64,000 bases of DNA. Origin: CP2-2F sp034432555 (GTDB lineage Bacteria; Chloroflexota; Anaerolineae; Aggregatilineales; UBA2796). The DNA is taken from positions 62,001-126,000 of the forward strand of contig DAOUBW010000026.1 of assembly GCA_034432555.1 (NCBI GenBank), read 5' to 3'. The position numbers and the translations under genes are program-made. The notes beneath the pieces are model-generated. The model did no database searches and was not told the DNA's origin. It saw nothing but the letters and a program-made list of their open reading frames with translations. How positions within the stretch are numbered: the stretch's first letter is position 1; each line of letters starts with the position of its first letter. Below are positions 42,274 through 51,122 of this stretch, piece by piece.

Positions 42274-43353
42274 ATGCTTTATGCAGTGGAACTGGTCAAC
42301 CTCAGCAAATCCTACGGCACCTTTCGCGCAGTAGATAACATCTCGCTCCAAATTAAGGATGGCGAGTTTTTTTCGATCCTCGGTCCAAGCGGCTGTGGCA
42401 AAACAACCACACTACGCCTGATCGCCGGCTTTGAAGCGCCTACCAGCGGGGAAATTTACCTGCAAGGGCAAGCCGTTGGCGAAACGCCTGCTTTTCAGCG
42501 CCCAATCAACACCGTTTTTCAGAACTATGCGCTATTTCCACACATGACCGTTGCCCAAAATGTGGCGTTTGGCTTGGAAATGCAGCGCCTGCCGCGCAAA
42601 GAGATCGATCTGCGCGTGCGTGAAGCCTTGGCGATGGTGCGAATGTCCGAGCGTGCCAACAGCCGTCCCGCACAGCTTTCAGGTGGGCAGCAGCAGCGCG
42701 TGGCGCTGGCGCGTGCCTTGGTCAACCGTCCGTCGGTGCTGTTGTTGGATGAGCCGCTGGGCGCCCTGGACTTGAAACTGCGTAAGGCAATGCAGTTTGA
42801 ACTTAAGCAGATTCAGCAAGAGATCGGCATCACCTTCATCTACGTCACGCATGATCAAGAAGAAGCGCTGACCATGTCGGATCGCATCGCCGTGATGGGA
42901 CATGGGCAGGTGCTGCAATGCGCCACACCGGAAGAAATCTATGAGCGTCCGCAATCGCGCTATGTGGCAGATTTCATTGGCGAGACGAACTTCCTTGAAG
43001 GTGAGTTGGTCAACGCGAATGGCGTGGCAGAAGTGCAGCTTGAGCCTGCGCTGAGCATTGCAGCGGCGCCCAGCGAACGCGCTTTGGCAGAGGGCGCACG
43101 AGTCACGGTTGCCATTCGCCCTGAAAAGATCGCGCTGAGCGCGGCAAACGGCGATCCGAATGCGCTGCGCGGCAGCGTGCGCGAGGCAGTCTACATCGGC
43201 ACGGATATGCGCTATGTGGTGCAGCTCGGCGAAAGCACCCAAGTGGTGGCGCGTGTGCAGAATTTGGGCGCCAGCCGCGATCAACGCTTTCGGCGCGGTG
43301 ATACAGTCTATGTGACGTGGGTGCTGGACAATGCCCGCGTCCTTGTGGATTAG
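42274..43353 (+). CDS. potA: Polyamine ABC transporter ATP-binding protein
   Basis: ATPase of the spermidine/putrescine importer, 359 residues. Walker A GPSGCGKTTT, signature LSGGQQQRVALARAL, Walker B VLLLDEPLGALD and the H-loop THDQEEAL are all present. A C-terminal beta-rich TOBE-like domain (RVTVAIRPEKIAL) follows. The in-frame ATG at 42274 has AGGAGG (42259-42264) at 9-nt spacing. An ATG five bases earlier is out of frame. The binding protein and both permeases follow in the same direction. Confidence 0.93.
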   Translation: MLYAVELVNLSKSYGTFRAVDNISLQIKDGEFFSILGPSGCGKTTTLRLIAGFEAPTSGEIYLQGQAVGETPAFQRPINTVFQNYALFPHMTVAQNVAFGLEMQRLPRKEIDLRVREALAMVRMSERANSRPAQLSGGQQQRVALARALVNRPSVLLLDEPLGALDLKLRKAMQFELKQIQQEIGITFIYVTHDQEEALTMSDRIAVMGHGQVLQCATPEEIYERPQSRYVADFIGETNFLEGELVNANGVAEVQLEPALSIAAAPSERALAEGARVTVAIRPEKIALSAANGDPNALRGSVREAVYIGTDMRYVVQLGESTQVVARVQNLGASRDQRFRRGDTVYVTWVLDNARVLVD

Positions 43354-43438
43354 CTAATCTGGGCATATTGCCTAAGTTCTATCGTTCGGAAAAGCACTGG
43401 AGACAGTTCTCAACTGATGAGGTGACCGCTGGGAAAGA

Positions 43439-44743
43439 ATGACGACAACAGCTTCAACGGGTGTGGGTAGCAAGGCGGCGGCTGCCAAGCTGCCAAAGTG
43501 GGCGGCGGCGCGTCCTTACCAACGCCGCTATGAACGCTGGGCAGGTTGGGTGGTGCTGTTAAGCGCCTTGTACGGAATAGCACTTTTGGTGCGCGTTCCA
43601 CTGTTGGGGCAGAAAGATTTTCTGCCAATCGAGACAGGACTTTATCAGCTGTCAGAAAGCCTTTCGATGGGTAGTGTTGCCCTTTTGTTGGCAACCTTAA
43701 TCGGGCTGGATGGGTGGCTTGGGCTGCGCCTGCTGAATGACAAGGCGCAGGGCGGGCGGATTTCGGTGGCGCGGGCATGGGCGGGCATTGCGCTCAGCTT
43801 GCTCTACTTTGCCGCCACCCGTGATTTCGGCGGCGCGCTGCTGATCGGTGTACATAGCGGTGCCTTGTTGGCACTGCTCTCGCGCAACAGCGGCGCCTTG
43901 CTGGCATACCCAAGCCTCGTGTGGCTCGGCATCTTTTTCGTGCTGCCGTTGGTTGGTGTGTTTGCGGCAAGTTTAGGGCGCACTACCGAGCTAGGCACGC
44001 TTGACTTTAGCACGCCAAGCCTAGAAAACTACCAACGCCTGATCACGCCCATCGGCGTCAGTGGCTTGGTCTACCTCAACATCATCGTCCGAACGCTGTG
44101 GATCGCCTTCCTCACGATGGTTATCTGCCTTGTGATCGGCTATCCGTTCGCCTTCTGGCTCGCACGCCAACCGGAGCGCTGGCGCAACATCTGGCTGATG
44201 TTGGTTATGATCCCCTTCTGGACGAATCTCCTGATCCGCACCTATGCATGGATCATCATCTTGCGGCGCGATGGCGTGCTAAACAGCGTGTTGATGGATG
44301 TGTTAGGCGTCATCAACCGCCCGCTAGACTTGCTGAATACGCCGGGCGCGCTGCTGCTCGGCTTGGTCTATGGCTACCTGCCGTTTATGGTGCTGCCGCT
44401 CTACCAAAGCATCGAACGGCTGGATAAGCGCATGGTGGAGGCGGCTAACGACCTCTACGCCGACCCTGTGCGCGCCTTTTGGCGTGTCGTCTTTCCGCTG
44501 ACGCTGCCCGGTATCGTGGCAGGCTGCATCTTGGTGTTTATTCCCACTGTTGGCAGCTATGTTATCTCCAATGTGTTGGGTGGCGGCAAATTCTTCTTGA
44601 TCGGCAACCTGCTAGAGCAGCAGTTCATTGGCGCAGCCGGCGATAAAGCCTTTGGTGCGGCGTTCGGCATGGTGCTAACCGTGCTAATGCTCGTAGCGAC
44701 CCTTGTTTACTTCCGCTTAGGCAGAAAGGCAGCCTTCACATGA
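43439..44743 (+). CDS. potB: Polyamine ABC transporter permease (PotB-like, with N-terminal extension)
   Basis: Permease of 434 residues, longer than the usual 275-300. The C-terminal 300 residues have the PotB fold and EAANDLYADPVRAFWRV, the EAA loop that contacts the ATPase. About 140 extra residues at the N-terminus hold three or four additional hydrophobic segments (WVVLLSALYGIALLV, SVALLLATLIGLDG). The next gene overlaps by 4 bp. The polyamine role follows from the neighbours and family resemblance. Confidence 0.87.
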   Translation: MTTTASTGVGSKAAAAKLPKWAAARPYQRRYERWAGWVVLLSALYGIALLVRVPLLGQKDFLPIETGLYQLSESLSMGSVALLLATLIGLDGWLGLRLLNDKAQGGRISVARAWAGIALSLLYFAATRDFGGALLIGVHSGALLALLSRNSGALLAYPSLVWLGIFFVLPLVGVFAASLGRTTELGTLDFSTPSLENYQRLITPIGVSGLVYLNIIVRTLWIAFLTMVICLVIGYPFAFWLARQPERWRNIWLMLVMIPFWTNLLIRTYAWIIILRRDGVLNSVLMDVLGVINRPLDLLNTPGALLLGLVYGYLPFMVLPLYQSIERLDKRMVEAANDLYADPVRAFWRVVFPLTLPGIVAGCILVFIPTVGSYVISNVLGGGKFFLIGNLLEQQFIGAAGDKAFGAAFGMVLTVLMLVATLVYFRLGRKAAFT

Positions 44744-45624
44744 CCACTGAATTCACCCGCATCACGGTTGCACCGCCGATTGTTGCGCCGCGCCTAAGCG
44801 ATACGCTACGGCGGCAAGCACGCTCTGCCACACGGCTTGGCTTGCCGCTGATTAGCCTTGCTGTGTTCGCCTTCCTCTACCTACCGATCATCGTCTTGGT
44901 GATCTTCTCGTTCAACAGCGGCACACGGCTTGGCACATGGGAAGGCTTCAGTGTGCAGTGGTATCAGCGCGTGTTTAGCAGCCGTGAATGGATCAGCTCT
45001 TTGAGTGTTACACTGTGGATTGCCACCTTCTCGGCGCTCATCTCGACCGTGCTTGGCACTTTGGCGGGCTTAGCGTTGGAGCGCTTCCGCTTTCGCGGCA
45101 AAAATGCCTACGATGGAATGCTTTACCTGCCGGTCATCATTCCCGATATTGTGATGGCGCTCTCGCTGCTGCTCTTTTTCTCCGCAGTGAATGTCTCGCT
45201 GAGCCGTTGGACAGTGCTGATTGGGCATGTGGCGTTCAATACGGCGTTTGTGGCGGTCATCATTCGGGCGCGGCTGGCAAGCCTTGACCCGCGCTTGGAA
45301 GAGGCAGCCGCCGATCTGTATGCCAGTCCTTGGCAGGCATTTCGGCGCGTGACGCTGCCCTTGCTGCGCCCTGCTATCTTAGCAGGCGGACTGATGGCGT
45401 TCACCATGTCCTTCGATGAATTTGTGATCACCTCTTTCGTCAGTGGGCAGGGTGATACAACGTTGCCCGTCAAGATTTACTCGTCAATTCGTTTTGGCTT
45501 AAAACCTGAGATCACAGCCGTTGCCGCTTTGGTGCTGTTGCTCTCGGTTGCCTTAGTGATCGTCTCGCTGTTGATGCAGCGCGGCGGTAAAGCACAGTCT
45601 GTTCAAGCGTTCACTCTAGAATAA
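44740..45624 (+). CDS. potC: Polyamine ABC transporter permease (PotC-like)
   Basis: A 294-residue inner permease with about six membrane helices. LPIIVLVIFSFNSG near the start and EAAADLYASPWQAFRRVTLPLL (in two parts, the EAA loop) are PotC hallmarks. The start overlaps potB by 4 bp (ATGA). The binding protein gene follows 14 bp after the stop. Confidence 0.92.
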   Translation: MTTEFTRITVAPPIVAPRLSDTLRRQARSATRLGLPLISLAVFAFLYLPIIVLVIFSFNSGTRLGTWEGFSVQWYQRVFSSREWISSLSVTLWIATFSALISTVLGTLAGLALERFRFRGKNAYDGMLYLPVIIPDIVMALSLLLFFSAVNVSLSRWTVLIGHVAFNTAFVAVIIRARLASLDPRLEEAAADLYASPWQAFRRVTLPLLRPAILAGGLMAFTMSFDEFVITSFVSGQGDTTLPVKIYSSIRFGLKPEITAVAALVLLLSVALVIVSLLMQRGGKAQSVQAFTLE

Positions 45625-45638
45625 GGAAGCAAAACCTG

Positions 45639-46721
45639 ATGGCAAAACACCTTGTTGTTCTGGCGCTGATCGTCGCCTTAGTCGTTGTGTTCGCGCCGCT
45701 GGGCGCGCCTTCACGCGCACAACAACTGGATAGCGAACTTTACGTTTATAACTGGGGTGATTATATTGACGAAGACCTGCTGATCGAGTATGAGCAGCAG
45801 TTCGGCGTGCGCGTCACCTATGATAACTATGCCAGCAATGAAGAATTGTTTGCCAAGCTGCAAGCGGGCGCAGAATACGATGTGGTCTTCCCGTCCGATT
45901 ACATGGTGGCACGTATGATCGCGTTAGAATTGGTCGCTAAGATTGACCGCGCTAACGTGCCAAACTGGGAAAACCTTGATCCGCTGAACCTTGATGCATG
46001 GTACGATCCTGACGGCTTCTGCCTGCCCTATGTGTGGGGAACAACGGGCATCGCCTATCATGAGTCAATTGAGACGCCGCCTGATTCGTGGGCAGCCATT
46101 TTTGAGCCTGAGCAGGTGGATAACTACACCATGCTCGGCGGCATCAACGTTTTTGACGATCAGCGTGAACTGCTTGGCGCGGCGCTCATTTACCTCGGCT
46201 ATTCGCCGAACAGCAGCGTGCGCGCCGAACTGGAACAAGCACGCGATCTGCTGCTGCCTGTCGTGTCGCGGTACCGCTACATCAACAGCGCCGATTACCA
46301 AGAGACGCTGCTGCCTGCCAAAGAGGTGATCATCTCACAATCGTGGAACGGTGCGACGGCAAAGGCTGCTCTGCTCACCGCGACAGAGGATAAGCCCGAA
46401 GGCGAGTGGCGGCACGTGACGCCCAAAGAAGGCGCGCTGCGCTTCCAAGAGAGTGTGTGCGTCACTGCCAAGAGTCCGCGCAAGGGGACGGCAGAGCATT
46501 TCATCAACTTCCTGCTGGAGCCAGAGAATACAGCGCGCATCAGCAACACCATCGGCTTTCTGAGCGCCAACAAGGCAGCCCGCGAATTCACCGATCCTGT
46601 GCTGCTCAAATTCTTACCCTCAGATGAGGAAATTGCCAAGATGGAATGGATTCGCCCACTAGATGACGCAGCGCGCCGTTTGTGGGATGAAATCTGGGCA
46701 GAGGTACGCATCGGCGGCTGA
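45639..46721 (+). CDS. potD: Polyamine-binding protein
   Basis: Extracytoplasmic substrate-binding protein of 360 residues. A signal peptide (residues about 1-27) precedes LYVYNWGDYIDEDLLIEYE, the family start. YDVVFPSDYMVARM and VWGTTGIAYH shape the ligand cleft. No lipobox cysteine is seen, so anchoring, if any, must be by another route. It completes a potABCD-type importer and fits the agmatinase and arginase genes at the left end of the window. An AAGGAAG site precedes the ATG. Confidence 0.92.
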   Translation: MAKHLVVLALIVALVVVFAPLGAPSRAQQLDSELYVYNWGDYIDEDLLIEYEQQFGVRVTYDNYASNEELFAKLQAGAEYDVVFPSDYMVARMIALELVAKIDRANVPNWENLDPLNLDAWYDPDGFCLPYVWGTTGIAYHESIETPPDSWAAIFEPEQVDNYTMLGGINVFDDQRELLGAALIYLGYSPNSSVRAELEQARDLLLPVVSRYRYINSADYQETLLPAKEVIISQSWNGATAKAALLTATEDKPEGEWRHVTPKEGALRFQESVCVTAKSPRKGTAEHFINFLLEPENTARISNTIGFLSANKAAREFTDPVLLKFLPSDEEIAKMEWIRPLDDAARRLWDEIWAEVRIGG

Positions 46722-46746
46722 TCTGTAGTCGCCTTCCTCTGAGTGT

Positions 46747-46776
46747 GCTGTGGATGGGATGCGTCCCGTCCGCAGC
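46747..46776 (+). terminator. Strong hairpin after the polyamine importer operon
   Basis: A 13-bp stem with three G-T wobbles (46747-46759 with 46764-46776) and the 4-nt loop TGCG, 26 bp beyond the potD stop. No T run follows. A second palindrome, CTGCGA-A-TCGCAG (46777-46789), is directly adjacent. Probably a terminator or RNA-stabilising hairpin. Confidence 0.55.
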
Positions 46777-46796
46777 CTGCGAATCGCAGCCTAACC

Positions 46797-46826
46797 TTGA
46801 CGGATACCCCTGAGTCGCGCTACACT
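46797..46826 (+). promoter_or_regulatory. Promoter of the surface-sugar gene run
   Basis: TTGACG (46797-46802), an 18-bp spacer and TACACT (46821-46826), 35 bp before the first glycosyltransferase start. Confidence 0.65.
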
Positions 46827-46860
46827 TTCGCCGATTTAAGGTGAGCTAACGGCGAAACGA

Positions 46861-48162
46861 ATGCACGCATTGCCCGTCCCCAAAACGCATACATCGCTCA
46901 GCCTAGCTTGGCACAACCTCCCTTTAGTGCTTGCTATTGCCTTCACCCTACGCCTTCTTTTTGTCTTGGCGACGCCACCCAACATCAGCGGCGGTGATAC
47001 CGTTGGGCTGATGCAATATGGGCTGGAATTGGTGCGTGGGCAATCCGCGCAGATGGTGAATATTCCGCCGCTGTACTTGATCTATGTTGGCGTGGTGCAA
47101 GTCATCTTTGGTGAGGCAAGCCTAACTGCTTTGCGCCTGCTCAACGTGCTGTGGAGTGTTGCACTGGTTGGGACGGTCTACGCAGCGGCAAACGCCTACT
47201 TCAGCAAGCGCGCCGCACTGATTGCGGCGTGGTTAGTGGCAATCAATCCAATCTTCATCATTGAGGCAGGGCAAGTGTTGACGGAAAGTGTGTTCTTGCC
47301 CTTGCTGATCGGCGCGGTGGCGCTGTATGGGCATCTCACGCGGCGCGGACAAGCTGCCACAGTGCGTCAGGTGGTGTGGGTTGGTGTGCTGCTTGGCTTA
47401 GCAAGCCTGACTCGTGCTATCGCGCTCGCCTTGCCAGTCATCTTTGCTGCGCACTTGCTGTGGTGCTATCGGCGGCATGCGCTGCGTCTGGTTGCAGCGT
47501 TGATAGTTGCCTATGCCCTAGTGGTTCTCTCGTGGACTGCCTACGGCTACATACGCTGGGGTACCTTCATGATCGGCGGCGCGGGCTTGGCCGCCAACTT
47601 CTATCTTGGCACGAATGAGGGTTGGTGCGGTCCTGAATGTGTGGATCAGCGAGCGGGTATTGGGATGGAAGATGAAGGCAAAAACGACCAAATCTACACA
47701 CAGCTTGCCCTTGAAGCGATCCTGAGCGATCCGCTTGGCTATGTGGTGCGCCGACTGGGCAATCTGCTAGAGGCAAGCCTGCAACCGCATAATACGGTCT
47801 TTTTTGGCGGCGAAAGCCTTAAAGAACTGGTCATAGTGTGGTGGGCAACGGATCGCAGCGTGGCGGGCTTTGGCAATGTGCTAAATGGTGATGCCTTCCT
47901 GCCTAAGCTAACGCTCTACCTTTTTCATTTCGGCGCGTTGTTAGTGGGCGCGCTAGGTGTTGTTTTAGGCATATTTCGTTGGCGGCTGTTTTGGCAGGCA
48001 CTGCCGCTGTACGGCGCACTGTTCTACTTCTATGCGCTGCACAGCCTGCTAACTGCCATTCCACGCTATCTGTTCCCGACGGCGGCTCTTTGGTTAATTT
48101 TTGCGGGCGCAGCCCTAGCAGGGCGCAGCGTTTCTAGAAATCGAGATGAGCAAACGGCTTAA
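46861..48162 (+). CDS. GT39-like integral membrane glycosyltransferase
   Basis: A 433-residue membrane protein with about ten hydrophobic segments. GGDT in the first outer loop sits at the place of the acidic catalytic residue of the ArnT/PMT (GT39-type) fold, and ANAYFSKRAALIAAWLVAINP is the conserved helix pair. It would transfer a sugar from a polyprenyl-phosphate donor on the outer side. The next gene overlaps its end by 17 bp and belongs to the same fold, and dTDP-glucose dehydratase follows, so a surface glycan is the likely product. Confidence 0.83.
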   Translation: MHALPVPKTHTSLSLAWHNLPLVLAIAFTLRLLFVLATPPNISGGDTVGLMQYGLELVRGQSAQMVNIPPLYLIYVGVVQVIFGEASLTALRLLNVLWSVALVGTVYAAANAYFSKRAALIAAWLVAINPIFIIEAGQVLTESVFLPLLIGAVALYGHLTRRGQAATVRQVVWVGVLLGLASLTRAIALALPVIFAAHLLWCYRRHALRLVAALIVAYALVVLSWTAYGYIRWGTFMIGGAGLAANFYLGTNEGWCGPECVDQRAGIGMEDEGKNDQIYTQLALEAILSDPLGYVVRRLGNLLEASLQPHNTVFFGGESLKELVIVWWATDRSVAGFGNVLNGDAFLPKLTLYLFHFGALLVGALGVVLGIFRWRLFWQALPLYGALFYFYALHSLLTAIPRYLFPTAALWLIFAGAALAGRSVSRNRDEQTA

Positions 48163-49552
48163 TATCCTAAAGAGCAATGCTCTGTATGTTGTGCTTGCAG
48201 TCTGTGCTGCGGCGCGGCTTGGTGTACTCCTTGTCTTTGGACAGCAGCTCACCTTTGAAAACAGCATAGTGCATGGTGAAGGCGCCTACGATGTGCGCGC
48301 TCAGAACTTGCTGGCAACGGGCGTGCTGGGCTTAGAGGCAGGGCAGATTGATGTGGAAGGCTCTAGTGTGCTGTATCCTGTGCTGCTGGCATTCGCCTAT
48401 GCCATCGGCGGACGCACACTGGCTTCCATCGGCATCTTGAACATCCTCTTTGATTTAGTGACGGTCTGGGCAGTCTTTCAGCTCGGTAAGCATCTGTTCG
48501 GCAAGCATGCCGTTGGCGCGTGGGCGGGCATGTTCTTTGCGCTGTATCCATATCTGATCTTTCAGACGCTCAGCGTTGGCTATACCTCGCTCTTGGCGAT
48601 GCTGATCAGCCTGACAGCGCTCAGTTTTGTCGTGCTGCGCGAGCGCGAACGGCTTGACGGTGGCACCTGGGCGGTGATCGCTGCTTGTGGCGTGGTAATC
48701 GGCTTGCTGGCGCTGACTCGTCCGCCTGCCGTCCTCATCGCTTTTGGCGGTGCGCTGTGGTGCCTATTTCGGCTGAATTTCTGGCAGAGCGCAGCGCGCC
48801 TTGTGCCTGCCGCGCTGATCAGTTTTGTGGTGGTGGCGCCATGGCTATGGCAGACCTATCAGACGTTCAACCGTTTTATCCCAATCGGCGGCAACTTGGG
48901 CGTTGCGCTGTGGGGCGGGAACAGTCCGTATACTGTGCCGTTCATTCAAGGCGGCTATCCGCTGCTGTGGATGCCTGAACATCTAGACATACAGGCAGAA
49001 TCAGGTGAGTTGGCGCTGCGCTTGGTCGAGAACGGTGAGCGCTTAACACGCCTGACGTTTGAGTATTTGCGTGAGCATCCTGATCAGATTCCTGCTTTGC
49101 TGCTGTGGAAGTTCTACGCCCAATGGACGCCAGACATTTTCCCGACGCGCAATCCGATTAACGGCGTGATCCCATTTGTGCGCGAAGCCGACGGCAGCAT
49201 ACGCGCCTTAACGGATCCCGAAGAAATCCGCGCCAATGGATTCATCGCCGAAGGTGATGTTTATGCTGAGCCGCTTTTCAATGTGATCGGGCGCTGGATA
49301 CATCGTTTCTATTTCGGCGGCTTGCTGATCTTCGCGTTGATCGGCATCTGGCAGACGCGCCACGCTTGGCGCACCGTCTCGCTGATCTGGCTTGTGCTGC
49401 TCATCCTGACCGTCTTCTACGTGCTTACCACGCCTTGCACACGCTACCGATCACCCAGCGATCCGCTGCTCTTTTTGTTCTCTGCCTACGCCGTGCTACA
49501 CTTCTGGCAGCGGCACAAAACCTCTTCTCAGACGAAAGTGATAAACGCATGA
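48146..49552 (+). CDS. GT39-like integral membrane glycosyltransferase
   Basis: A 468-residue membrane protein with about ten helices, related in layout to the gene before it. EGAYDVRAQNLL in the first outer loop carries the acidic residues, and FGKHAVGAWAGMFFALYPY is the following helix pair. It overlaps the preceding gene by 17 bp and the dehydratase gene by 4 bp (ATGA), so it is translationally coupled to both. Donor and acceptor are not known. Confidence 0.83.
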   Translation: MSKRLNILKSNALYVVLAVCAAARLGVLLVFGQQLTFENSIVHGEGAYDVRAQNLLATGVLGLEAGQIDVEGSSVLYPVLLAFAYAIGGRTLASIGILNILFDLVTVWAVFQLGKHLFGKHAVGAWAGMFFALYPYLIFQTLSVGYTSLLAMLISLTALSFVVLRERERLDGGTWAVIAACGVVIGLLALTRPPAVLIAFGGALWCLFRLNFWQSAARLVPAALISFVVVAPWLWQTYQTFNRFIPIGGNLGVALWGGNSPYTVPFIQGGYPLLWMPEHLDIQAESGELALRLVENGERLTRLTFEYLREHPDQIPALLLWKFYAQWTPDIFPTRNPINGVIPFVREADGSIRALTDPEEIRANGFIAEGDVYAEPLFNVIGRWIHRFYFGGLLIFALIGIWQTRHAWRTVSLIWLVLLILTVFYVLTTPCTRYRSPSDPLLFLFSAYAVLHFWQRHKTSSQTKVINA

Positions 49553-50574
49553 AAAACATTCTAGTCACAGGCGGCGCAGGCTTCATCGGCAGCGCCTTTG
49601 TGCGCCATATGGTCGAGCAATATCCGCACTACACCATCATTGTGCTGGATAAGCTGACCTATGCTGGCAACACGGATAATTTGCTGCCTGTTCACGATGA
49701 GCCGAACTACCGCTTTGAGCGCGGCGACATCGCCGACGCGGTGACTGTTAAGCGCGTGTTGGAACACTATCAAGTCGATGCAATTGTGAACTTTGCGGCA
49801 GAATCGCACGTTGACCGCAGCATTATGAGTTCGCACGCCTTCCTTGATACAGACGTGATTGGCGTTTATGTGCTGCTGGAACAGGCACGCGCACTCGGTA
49901 TCACGCGCTTTCACCAAGTCAGCACCGATGAGGTCTACGGCTGGTTGGCGGAAGGTGCCTTCAAAGAGACGGACACCCTCCAGCCCAACAATCCCTACTC
50001 CGCTGCCAAAGCAGGCGGCGAGATGATGGTGCGCGCCTACCACGTGACGCACGGCATGTACACGACCATCACACGCGGTAGCAACACCTACGGACCTTAC
50101 CAATATCCCGAAAAGATGATGCCGTTGTTCATCACAGAGGCGATTGACGACCGTCCGTTGCCTGTTTATGGCGATGGCAAACAGGTGCGCGATTGGCTGC
50201 ATGTAGATGATCACGCCCGTGCCATTGACCTTGTGCTGCATGTTGGCACAGCTGGCGAGGTTTATAATGTGGGCGGTGAGAATGAGCAACACAACATTGA
50301 TGTGACGCGCCGCCTGCTGCAATTGTTGGGCAAGCCTGAAACGCTCATCCGCCATGTGGCAGATCGTCCCGGTCATGATCGACGCTATGCTGTGGATTGC
50401 ACCAAGATCAAGGCGCTTGGCTGGCAGCGCAACGCTGATTTTGAGGCACAGCTTGCCCAAACCGTGGCGTGGTATCAGCGCAACGAGTGGTGGTGGCGCA
50501 AGATCAAAACCGGTGAATACCTAGAGTTCTATAAGCAGCAGTACGCGCAGCGCTTGGCAGATGCACAGGCATAA
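49549..50574 (+). CDS. rfbB: dTDP-glucose 4,6-dehydratase
   Basis: Second step of dTDP-rhamnose and related deoxysugar synthesis. The Rossmann motif TGGAGFIGS opens the 341-residue protein. STDEVYG carries the catalytic Thr-Asp-Glu, YSAAKAGGE the YxxxK, and RGSNTYGPYQYPEK the substrate segment. The ATG at 49549 overlaps the glycosyltransferase stop by 4 bp, so I rejected the long upstream frame. No rfbA, rfbC or rfbD lies in the window. Confidence 0.94.
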   Translation: MKNILVTGGAGFIGSAFVRHMVEQYPHYTIIVLDKLTYAGNTDNLLPVHDEPNYRFERGDIADAVTVKRVLEHYQVDAIVNFAAESHVDRSIMSSHAFLDTDVIGVYVLLEQARALGITRFHQVSTDEVYGWLAEGAFKETDTLQPNNPYSAAKAGGEMMVRAYHVTHGMYTTITRGSNTYGPYQYPEKMMPLFITEAIDDRPLPVYGDGKQVRDWLHVDDHARAIDLVLHVGTAGEVYNVGGENEQHNIDVTRRLLQLLGKPETLIRHVADRPGHDRRYAVDCTKIKALGWQRNADFEAQLAQTVAWYQRNEWWWRKIKTGEYLEFYKQQYAQRLADAQA

Positions 50575-50591
50575 GGCAGGAATCAGCATCC

Positions 50592-51122
50592 ATGACTCAA
50601 ATCATTCACCGTTACGGACAGGGCTTGTGGTTCGAGGAATTCGTCGAAGGGCTGCCGATCCGCACTCGCGGACGCACCATCACCGAATCCGATCTGGTGG
50701 CGTTCGCAGGCTTCAGCGGCGATTTTAACCCAATGCACACCGATTCCATCTATGCGGAAGGCACGCAGTTCGGGGCGCGCATCGCCCACGGTGCGCTGGT
50801 CTTTTCAGTGGCAACCGGGCTTGCCTACCAGCTTGGCGTGCTGGAAGGGACAGTGATCGCCTTTCTTGGCTTTGAGATGAAACTGCGCGCACCGGTCTAC
50901 ATTGGCGATACGATCCGCGTCGAGGCGAGCGTCAGCAAGCGCCGCCCAATGCCCGCGGCTGGCGGCGGGATTGTCACATTGGATGTGAAGGTGCTGAACC
51001 AAAAAGATGAGGCGGTTCAAAAAGGCGAATGGACGATTATGGTTCGCAGCCAACCCAGTGAGTCCAGCACGGAGACGGTGACCGAGTCCGATAGCCACAG
51101 CACCGAAACCGATGCTCACTAA
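50592..51122 (+). CDS. MaoC family dehydratase
   Basis: A 176-residue hot-dog-fold protein. GFSGDFNPMHTDSIYA contains the Asp and His of the hydratase 2 motif and GARIAHGALVFSVATGL the following helix. It probably hydrates or dehydrates an acyl-CoA. The last 25 residues are Ser/Thr/Glu-rich and disordered. It lies 17 bp after rfbB and overlaps the next gene by 11 bp. The link to sugar metabolism is not obvious. Confidence 0.9.
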   Translation: MTQIIHRYGQGLWFEEFVEGLPIRTRGRTITESDLVAFAGFSGDFNPMHTDSIYAEGTQFGARIAHGALVFSVATGLAYQLGVLEGTVIAFLGFEMKLRAPVYIGDTIRVEASVSKRRPMPAAGGGIVTLDVKVLNQKDEAVQKGEWTIMVRSQPSESSTETVTESDSHSTETDAH

